Source: a virus. From it: 64,000 bases of DNA. Position 1 is the stretch's first letter; the number at the start of each line of letters is the position of its first letter. Below, in pieces: positions 24,236 through 32,600 of the stretch. A program made the position numbers and the translations under genes. The stretch spans positions 24,713-88,712 of IMG/VR virus record IMGVR_UViG_3300019762_000007, one strand, 5' to 3'. Below the pieces are notes generated by a model. The model did not search any database. It was not told where the DNA came from and saw nothing but the letters and a program-made list of their open reading frames with translations.

Positions 24236-24634
24236 ATGGTACTTACAGATACAGCAGAATATTGGCAAGATGTAAAAAGACATTATCCCTATACTGGACG
24301 TGAATTTTATCATATTCCAAATGCAAATTGCGGACACAGACATTTGCATGAAGCGAAAAGAATTGATGACGTAAATTGTTTTGCTTGTTTAAAGCTTATT
24401 GAACAAGGCTATGAACATGGGTTACCAAAAGGAGAGACGGACTTTAGAAGTAAAAAACAAAAGAAACGTGATAAACAGGCTGAGTTAGCTAAAATTGAAC
24501 GAGAAAAGCTTGGAAAATGTAATTGCGGCTATCAGAGAGTAAAAAGACTAAATAAATCAAAAAACGAATATTTTTTAGGTTGCTCCAATTATCCGAAATG
24601 TAAAATTACTAGTAGTATTTTAAATGTTTTGTAA
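24236..24634 (+). CDS. Protein with topoisomerase-type zinc finger
   Basis: A 132-residue protein. I chose ATG 24236 because the earlier TTG (24209) lies within the terminator hairpin. The N-terminal half has YHIPNANCGH...CFACLKL, resembling a zinc-binding motif of phage proteins. The C-terminus, CNCG...GCSNYPKC (about 98-126), is a four-Cys finger of the type at the end of bacterial topoisomerase I. It probably binds DNA. Confidence 0.6.
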   Translation: MVLTDTAEYWQDVKRHYPYTGREFYHIPNANCGHRHLHEAKRIDDVNCFACLKLIEQGYEHGLPKGETDFRSKKQKKRDKQAELAKIEREKLGKCNCGYQRVKRLNKSKNEYFLGCSNYPKCKITSSILNVL

Positions 24635-24698
24635 CAAGTGAATAAAGTTAATACTTTTATCTAGTAGTAAAAGTTAATACGCAACTAAAATATATTAT

Positions 24699-24805
24699 AC
24701 TAAGGTGGCGGAATTGGTAGACGCATACCTAGAAGCAGTGAAATGAAAGCAGTTACAGGTTCACAAGGTTACGGCAAGTTGCAGGTTCGAGTCCTGCCCT
24801 TAGTA
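24699..24805 (+). tRNA. tRNA-Leu-like gene with an enlarged anticodon loop
   Basis: Acceptor ACTAAGG/CCTTAGT, Leu-type D arm GCG-GAATTGGTAGA-CGC and T arm GCAGG-TTCGAGT-CCTGC are intact. The anticodon stem TACCT (24726-24730) pairs with AGGT at 24757-24760, leaving 26 bases in the loop instead of 7. The loop contains the direct repeat AAGCAGT (24733 and 24747). The long variable region (about 19 bases) fits a Leu or Ser class tRNA. The anticodon cannot be read. Confidence 0.6.
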
Positions 24806-24829
24806 CTGAGTAATTAAATATTTAAACTT

Positions 24830-25285
24830 ATGATAGCAAACATTGTAGAAACATGTGTAAGAAAGCATACTGGAGGAGAAGAGTTCTTTACTGCTTTAGA
24901 TTTAAGATTGAAAGATAGAACTATATTATGTAGCCTCTTAGATGAAGTACTAAAGTTCCAGTACCCAGAAGTAGAATCTATGGGTTTAGTGGTGTCTGGT
25001 AAGTTTGGTCAATTTGTGTCAGATAATTCCCCTACTGGTAACATACTGCACGTATCAGGAGGTTTAAGGGAAGATAAACCCTTAGAGATAATAAGACATT
25101 TAGAAGATACAGAGTGTAAACACTTTATATTTCTAGATGATTCTTTTTATTCTGGTAAGACTAGAGATACTATTAAAGAATATTTAGAGAGTAACGGTAA
25201 TACATTATTAGAGACATTTGTAGTATATGATGGCTCTAAAGAAAAAGATGAGAATGTACATTCTTTGTACAGATATTATAAATAA
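24830..25285 (+). CDS. Phosphoribosyltransferase-like protein
   Basis: A 151-residue protein. Residues about 101-116 (FIFLDDSFYSGKTRDT) match the PRPP-binding motif of type I phosphoribosyltransferases (hydrophobic stretch, DD, then S/T-G-K/R-T), with the GLVVSGKFG-type strand near residue 53. The fold is small for an enzyme of this class. It may salvage a nucleobase or act as a nucleotide-binding regulator. The motif is clear; the substrate is unknown. Confidence 0.6.
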   Translation: MIANIVETCVRKHTGGEEFFTALDLRLKDRTILCSLLDEVLKFQYPEVESMGLVVSGKFGQFVSDNSPTGNILHVSGGLREDKPLEIIRHLEDTECKHFIFLDDSFYSGKTRDTIKEYLESNGNTLLETFVVYDGSKEKDENVHSLYRYYK

Positions 25286-25290
25286 TAGAA

Positions 25291-25459
25291 GCTCCGTGTG
25301 AGGGAGACAATATAATAATAACAAGCTGAAATAGAAGGCTAATCTACTTCTGGTTCCTTTGGGGATAAGTAAGTTATTATTGGCAGCTAAATAGAGCTGG
25401 TTCGATGCCAGCATGGAGATTAAAATCTCATTATCTCTGGAGATCTTTATTTAGCCTTC
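25291..25459 (+). ncRNA. Structured RNA with a T-arm-like hairpin
   Basis: CTCCGT/ATGGAG (25292-25297 with 25413-25418) encloses AATAATAAC/GTTATTATT (25314-25322 with 25373-25381) and a T arm GCTGG-TTCGATG-CCAGC (25396-25412). GAAGGCTAA (25334-25342) is also complementary to TTAGCCTTC (25451-25459), an alternative long-range pairing. There is no open frame in the 276-base gap. It resembles a tRNA acceptor and T arm with a replaced middle, but no D arm is visible. Confidence 0.45.
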
Positions 25460-25502
25460 AAGCATGAAAGTGTTTGTCGTATAGAGAAATCTAATTGTGC
25501 GA

Positions 25503-25523
25503 CCTTGAGTTGATTACTCAAGG
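25503..25523 (+). terminator. 8-bp hairpin
   Basis: CCTTGAGT/ACTCAAGG with a 5-base loop, perfect, followed by AGATATAAAAATT. It ends the structured RNA region before the next gene. T-tail poor. Confidence 0.45.
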
Positions 25524-25561
25524 AGATATAAAAATTAATTACTAAATAAATAAAACTTATT

Positions 25562-25930
25562 ATGAAACAAACAAAAAGTGTTAACGATTTAATGGTAGTT
25601 ACAGATAAAATAACTATAGGATTAGTACCAAGTCAGAGAGTAATGGTTACTAAGAAAAGTATTATTGCTCAAACAGTACTAGCAACTCCTCACTCTTTGT
25701 ACAAGAGTCTTGAAACTCCTATAAGAAAGAATATTTCTAAGGATTTATCAGTAGTAGTAACTAAGCATTCTACAGTAGGTTATCTTACTTACTCAGTCTC
25801 TTTTAAGCCTTTAACTAATTTAGTTAAAGTATCTAATCAAGCTAAAGCTTTAGCAATGGCTACAGCTAGACAATTAAAAGCTTCTGCTATGTTAGAGGAT
25901 GCCCAGTTACTAATTGATTTTACTAAGTAA
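25562..25930 (+). CDS. Hypothetical basic protein
   Basis: A 122-residue basic protein (many Lys, Ser and Thr) with alternating beta strands and a C-terminal helix. No recognised family. The stop overlaps the next start (TAATG), so the two are translationally coupled. Confidence 0.5.
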   Translation: MKQTKSVNDLMVVTDKITIGLVPSQRVMVTKKSIIAQTVLATPHSLYKSLETPIRKNISKDLSVVVTKHSTVGYLTYSVSFKPLTNLVKVSNQAKALAMATARQLKASAMLEDAQLLIDFTK

Positions 25931-26082
25931 TGGTAGGATTATTATCAGTTATCTTAGTTATAGTTGGTTGGAACTCTATTGTTAACTCTGTTAGAATTAG
26001 AAAACTTGAGACTATTAAAGAAGATATTGAGTACCAGCTTCAAGAACTACAAGATGAAGTAGCAGAATTAAAGTGTAAATAA
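25930..26082 (+). CDS. Membrane-anchored coiled-coil protein, 50 aa
   Basis: A 50-residue frame with one hydrophobic segment (MVGLLSVILVIVGWNSIV) and a coiled coil (IKEDIEYQLQELQDEVAEL). Coupled by TAATG to the previous gene and followed by a terminator five bases later, which supports it as a real gene. Confidence 0.55.
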   Translation: MVGLLSVILVIVGWNSIVNSVRIRKLETIKEDIEYQLQELQDEVAELKCK

Positions 26083-26086
26083 CAAT

Positions 26087-26125
26087 AGTGACTCTTCTTT
26101 GCAGGAGTCACTTTAAATAAAATTT
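26087..26125 (+). terminator. Terminator hairpin
   Basis: AGTGACTC/GAGTCACT, a perfect 8-bp stem with a 10-base loop, then TTAAATAAAATTTT. It lies right after the 50-residue gene. Confidence 0.65.
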
Positions 26126-26126
26126 T

Positions 26127-26342
26127 ATGGAAAATAAAGATAGGTCAGCTTTTTCTTGTGTAAATGATATTTACTTACAAGAAGGTTTAACTAAAAGAGA
26201 GTACTTTGCTGCTAAAGCTATGCAAGGTATATTAAGTAATAATCATTTACTTGAAAAGTTAGGTAACGTAGACGGAAATAATACGTCTTTAGCTGTAATT
26301 TCATATAGAGTAGCAGATACTATGTTAAATATAGATAAATAA
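26127..26342 (+). CDS. Hypothetical protein
   Basis: A 71-residue protein with a helical pattern (LTKREYFAAKAMQGILSN). It resembles many small phage proteins of the DUF-type found with 'TKREYFAA', which are of unknown role. It is followed after nine bases by another small gene. Confidence 0.5.
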   Translation: MENKDRSAFSCVNDIYLQEGLTKREYFAAKAMQGILSNNHLLEKLGNVDGNNTSLAVISYRVADTMLNIDK

Positions 26343-26351
26343 ATTAGTATT

Positions 26352-26597
26352 ATGAGTTGGAAATTTGAAAAATCGTTTAGAGAAGCGCATCCTGAAACAA
26401 TAGGGGAAACAGACAGTCATTTTGATTTAGACAATTATAAGGACTGGCTAGAAAAGCAATTAGAAGCTAAAGATAAAACTATAGCATCTTTGCAAGAAAG
26501 TCATGATTTCTTAGAGTGTCTTGAATCTGCTGGAGTAGATAATTGGGATGGTTATGAGCTTGCCCAATGCATGATGAAAGAAGACTATGGGTATTAA
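26352..26597 (+). CDS. Hypothetical acidic protein
   Basis: An 81-residue acidic protein with a short helix-coil pattern (YKDWLEKQLEAKDKTIASLQ). The C-terminal motif VDNWDGYELA is common in small phage proteins of unknown function. It is the last gene before the RNA polymerase promoter. Confidence 0.5.
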   Translation: MSWKFEKSFREAHPETIGETDSHFDLDNYKDWLEKQLEAKDKTIASLQESHDFLECLESAGVDNWDGYELAQCMMKEDYGY

Positions 26598-26611
26598 TAC
26601 CTAATTGTTAG

Positions 26612-26643
26612 TCAATACAGTACAATTTCTTTTAGTATATTTG
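26612..26643 (+). promoter_or_regulatory. Promoter region of the RNA polymerase gene
   Basis: TATATTTG (26636-26643) fits the host -7 box, 24 bases before the ATG at 26668. Just upstream is CAATACA-GTA-CAATTTCT, a variant of the motif at 11737 and 12276. No TTTG stands at -33. Confidence 0.55.
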
Positions 26644-26667
26644 ATAAAATTATTTAATATTAAAAAT

Positions 26668-29600
26668 ATGACGTGTAAAGTAACTAGTAAAGTTGAAGAT
26701 TCTAAAAATCAACTAAAGTCAGTTGTATCACAAGTTGAGCCTAAAGAGTCATTGAATCCAATACCAGCAGGGTTTATATCCCATACTACTTATGGTATAG
26801 CTGTGGACAATATGACTTCAGGCTTACTAAAAGAAATTACTGCTGTTAAAGAAGCAGGAGTTATTACTCAGGTTCCTTTAGGAGAAATTACTTATGAAGA
26901 TATTCATTCTGCTTATAAAAGAGTTGTAAATAGACTTGAAAAGATTCATACCGATAATCTAAGTAAGATTGCTAATATAGAGCAGAGAATGCTTGAAGCT
27001 ACTTTTGATGAAGCTAATAGACCTAAAGCTGAGAATGCAATATCTATAATAAAGGCAGCTAATCTAGAGCTAGTCGAAATGATGAGACCTGATAATCATA
27101 GATTATTAGAGGACACTACCAGAATGTTAAAATCTTTAGGTATTAATGTTTCTTTGGCTAAACTAGAAGTATCTTTAATGTCTGAGGAGGATTATAAAGA
27201 GTTTTCTAAAGAGTATGAAGAGGAAAATGATGCTGAACAGAATAGTAAAGAGAGAATTTATTCTCAGGATTCTGCTTCTATAAACCCAAAAGATACTGTA
27301 GGTACAGTTATCAAGTTGTATCTACAAACTCAAGTTGAGAAGAGATATGATAAGGATGGTAATATAGTACAAGTAAGAGATCATAAAGGTTTCCCAAAGA
27401 AGATAAATGTTAGTAGGACTATTGCAGAGCTTTATTCAGTTCTTTCAGATATCAGTACTTATGAAGGAATGATAGAGAAACTTAAAGTTATTGGAACTGA
27501 AAATGCTAATCTAGCTTCTATAGCTAGTGACTTAGAAACTAAAGCTCTTGAAGACCCAGAAGCAGAATATGCTACTTTCGCTAATACTTTCTTTACAGTG
27601 TTTAATACAAGTTATACAGAAGGTAAAAAGATTATAAAGGATTTACAGATTGTAAATAAAGAAGATAATCCTGAAGCTGAAATGTGGGGATCAGAGTTTG
27701 GTACTGGTGAGCAATCACAAGAAATTGCTAAAATTTCTGTGATATCTTCAAATACTTCAGCAGGAGAAGAAGGTTTATTTAATGAATGGAAGTCTGCTTT
27801 CAATCTAATTCTCATTAAAAATAAGGAAAAAGAAGAAAGAGATTTCTTATTAAAGTCAGGTGCTCAGGTAGCTCTAGACTTGTTGAATGCTGTTTCTTTA
27901 TCTGAGAATACTTCTAAAGGTTTTGAGAAGGTTAAAGATATACTTCATTCTAGGTTTATCAATGTAATGAAAATTGCAGGTATAGAAATGTCTCATGAAG
28001 GTATGAATGCTTTAAAGGAGAGTTTCGATTTCAGGGCCAGAAGGAAAGCTAAGATGGATGGGAAAGAGTATGTTGAAGCTCCTGCTGAATATTTAGCTTA
28101 TCTCAAGAATACTGTTAAATTTACAGTAGATGATTTCTTACATAAAGGAAAGAACTTTATTAATTCTAGTAATCAATCAGACAATCAAGTAGCTAAGATT
28201 AAAGACTTAGCTTCTGCCCAAAGATCCATTGGTACTGATGCTACAGTAGCTTCTTATATTAATGACAACCTCAAGACTTATTTTGCTATCGGCAATTCAG
28301 ATTATGTTAAAACTGTAGTAGCTTCTATTAAAAATGGATCATCTAGAGTTGTTAATAAGATTGCGGAATCTACTAGATTATTTAAAAATCTAAGTAATGT
28401 AGACAATTTAGGGAAACCTTTAGCTGAAATTAATAGATTTGATACTGATGGTAGTGCTGGTGACTTTAAAGAGTATTCTGATTTAAGTCAAGCCTATACT
28501 ACTAGACTTAATATGGCTTTCAATCCTTTATTTAAAGATAAGAAAGTAAGTACTGAAAAAGAGAAATACACTATTAGAGCTAAAGCATTTAATAATGTTG
28601 GTTACTATTTTGTCCCAACTCTTAGTGATAGATCTCATGCTGACTTATTGAAGTCTTCTAGTCTTTTATCTAGAGATAGTAGAGGAGAAATTACATCTCC
28701 ATTTGATACTTCTGGGAACTTAAAAGAAATATTCAGTAGAGAGTTTACTAATATATCTTTAGCTGAGGCTAATGAAGCTAATGAAGTTAGAATGTTACAT
28801 ACTCTAATGTCTAAGTGGGAAAAAGCTACAGATGAGCATTTCAATGAAGTTATTGCTATCTATGAAGAATCTGATTTAGGTACTTGGGTAGCTGAATTAA
28901 AAGAGTCTAAAGATTCTAAATTAGCAGATAAAATTAAATCTACTTTTGTTAAGAATTATCATGTTAATAAAAAAGGTGGTTTAGGAAATGCTGGGTGGCT
29001 ACAAATAGTTCCTCAGCTTAATACTCTTTTAGAATTTGACGAAACTACTGGAGCTATTGCTAATCTTGAGATATTATCTTCTCCTAAAGCATTAGAAGTA
29101 ATTACTTCTTTTGTTAAAGAACAGTATAATTATTTTGAAGAAGAATTGATAGATGGAGGATTCTTAGGTAAGTCTGCAAAAGGTAATTTATTCCTTACTA
29201 GTGATTTAGGTGCTACTTTAATACAGAGCCCTCAAAGTAAGAATATGGTCGATTCTTTACAGTCTATGTTTATCAATGACTTATTGAATAGCTACGAGTA
29301 TATGATTAACTTCCAAGGAGGTGTACAATATAATACAGCAGCTGATTTTCAATCTTATTATGATTCTTATAAAACTGACCCTGCAACTGCAAAGTTAGAT
29401 TTACAAGATATGATTATTGACTCTAATAAGCGTATGTCATTGCTAACTTCTCCCCAAAGTAAAGGTAGAATTTCTACTGATGAAAATCCTGGTGGCATGA
29501 AAGCTACATTTAAAGTAGCTATTTGTAAAGATGTTTATATTCAAAGTGCTTTTATGGACATGTATAAAGCAGTTCTTGCTAATAATGCAGACGTATATAG

Positions 29601-32600
29601 TATTGATAAGTTGAATATGACTGATGCTCAAGGTCTTTGTACTCCTGAAAGATTTAAAGATATTTTAGGTGGTAGAGGTGCTTTTAGTTACGAGAAGTAC
29701 GACTTGTACGATAGACTTATGGATCCTGGTTATGAGGTTACAGTAGAAGATCTTGCAATAGTTCATAGTCATTTAAAAGGCTCTTACTATGGATTACATA
29801 CTCATCCTTCTGGTAGAAAGATGATGATGAATCTAAAGTATTCTGTTATGCCTTTATTTCCTGCATTAATTGCGCATAGTAAAGAATTAACAGAAATAGC
29901 TAAAGTTATGAGAGACCAGAAGATAGATGAGGTTACATTCTCATCTGCTGTTAAAGTTGGCGCTTATAATGTAAATGACTTGGTAGATGAAAATGGAAAC
30001 ATTAATCAAGAATTAATGTCTATTGAATTAGATTCTAATTTCTATGGAGAGCCTGTTACTGAATCTGCTGAAGCTAAATCAGAAGCTGGTTTAGGATCTC
30101 AGATTAATAAGCTTATTAATGGTAATATGGAAATCTACAAAGGAGCTTTATTTAATGTAAATGGAGTTACTTATGCAGCTGAAGATATGGCTAGTATGTA
30201 CAATGACGTTGTTAGTAGTTTATTAGCTGTAGGATACGAAACCTTTAAAGGAGATATTAATACTAAAGAAAAGTTATACAAAACTTTAATTGACGCTTCT
30301 CAGAACAATAAGTATAGCAATGATTCTTCTACTCTTTTAGACCAGTTATCTTATGATAAAGAAACTAACGAGTTAGAGATACCATTTGACTTTCCTTTAT
30401 TAAATCATAGAATAGCTCAACAGTTATTTACAGTAGCTAAAGGTAAAGTATTAAAACTTAAAATGCCTGGCACTGCCGCTATCCTTGCTACTTCTTTAGG
30501 GCAGTATTCTTTACAAGAACAAAAAGAATCTGAGAGACTTAAATTTGTAAGACTTGTTGATTCTACTGGTAAAGAGTTAACTGCTGAAGAAACTAAGAAG
30601 TTTAATGATAACAAGAATAGACTTGTTAAGGCTATTAGAGCAGAAGAGAACAATGCCGAAAGTACATACAGTACTACAGATGTATTGGCTCCTTCTTTAA
30701 TATCAATGGACGATATACAAAATCTTTCTGTAGAAGAGTTAAACTCTTTAGCAGCTGATTTCAATTTATCTAACCCTTTTAAAAATGATACTAATAATGT
30801 AAAATTTAAAGAATGGCTAACTACTGACAAGTTTGATAGAGTTGAGAAGAGGTATCCTAAAGAGATTAAGGTAGATATATATTCTTTTCCTACTTCTAAG
30901 TTACAAGAGATTATTGAGGTATTTTCTAAAGAGATTCCTGGAGAGTATATAGCAGACGGAAGAGATTTTAAATCCCTCTTATTGCAAGAGTATGGAATGA
31001 GTGACTCTCAATATAAGTTTGCTAAGGCTAATGAAGTGTTATTAGACAATCTTAGTAAACTAAGTCTAGATGCTAATTTTGATGTAGTCGCACAAACTCT
31101 ATTAGATGAAAATGTAAGAGTTCGTGATAAAGGTCAATTATCTTTATTTGAAGGTAAAGAGGAATTTATAGACTCTAAAGAATTAGAATCTAAGAAAAAA
31201 GCCTTAGTAGAAGCTATTAATTCTGGAAAAGTTACTATCTCTCAAGAAAATATTATTGATGTTGTTGAAAATACTAAGTTGGATTCTCTTAGACAAGAAT
31301 TAGCTGAATTAAGCCAAGAATACACAGTGGCACCAGCTGAGTGTGTTGCTTCTGGAAGTTATTTCACTAAGAGATTTAAAGAAATAGCTAAGGATTTAAC
31401 TAAGCAATTTCTTTCAGAAAGAAAAGGTATTATTACAGCTTTAGAAGAAGAAGCTAAGTACACTAGTATTTACGAGTCTCTTGTAGAGCAATTCTTATTT
31501 AAAGATGGTTCTTATAATATGGAAGCTCTTGAGGCTGCTGGATTATTAGATACCATTGCTTACAGAATCCCCACTCAATCTAAGTCTTCTGCTGTTCCTG
31601 GTAAGATTGTTAGAATACTACCAGAACATAATGGTGCTGCTATTATCTTTCCTGCTGAACTTACTGCTCAATCAGGAGCTGACTTTGACTATGATAAAGT
31701 ATTTGTAGAAATGCGACCTTTTAATATTGTAATGTATGAAGATGGTAAGATCAAGATGAAAGCTATTCACCCTTTTGGGAAATCAAAAGCATCTTTAACT
31801 TCTAAATTATTTAATATGCAAAGAAGTATTCTTACTTCATCTATGTTCTTTGAAGAGTTAATTACTCCTAATAGTACTAAGATGTTTACAGATGCTTTAA
31901 AGGATATTAAGGCTTTATCAAAGGAAGCTGTTGAAAGAAACCTTTCTTTATTTTCTATAGTTACTCAAGAGAACCATAGAATTAAAAATAGAGATAGTGC
32001 TATTCTTATTGGTGCATTTGCTAATGCAAGTATGTTACATATGATTGCTCAACAAGTTGATATCTCATTCCCTAAAGGGTTCTCAATAGACTCTACAGTT
32101 TATAAGGATTTAGGTAATGTTTATACCAATAGTAATGAGTTGATTTCTGAAGTAGTTAGTCAGGCTTTATCAGCAGCAGTTGATAATGCTAAAGACCCTA
32201 TTTTAGGTAACCTAAATATTAATACTCTTACTGCACCTCTTGTAAATGCTAGTTTATTGCTAGGAGTAGATCTTAATTATGTCACAGAGCTAATTAATTC
32301 TCCTGCAATTACTACTTTTCTCAAAGGAGTAAGTACACTTATTAATAAAGGTGTTAGCCAGGATGTAGCTATTCAAAGATCTTTAAATGCTATTGATGCT
32401 GAGATTATCCAAGCAGATGCTAATGGCAATAGTATCTTAGTCCCTAATAATTCTATAAAACTTAATTATAGAGGAGACAGTACAAATGAAGACTTCATCA
32501 TTGCTTCTTTTGGTAAACTCTTTAATGCTGGTAAATCACTATCTACTTTCTATGGTTCTATTAATTTAGATGCCAAGAAGCCTGTTAGTAATGTTGCTGG

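Noticed and set aside
25291-25459. tmRNA
   Set aside because: No tag-peptide frame with a proper end, and no tRNA-like 5' part with a D loop; only the acceptor and T-arm-like stems fit.
26605-26667. TTG start giving a 2381-residue RNA polymerase
   Set aside because: The promoter box TATATTTG lies inside this extension, and the ATG at 26668 follows it at a good distance.
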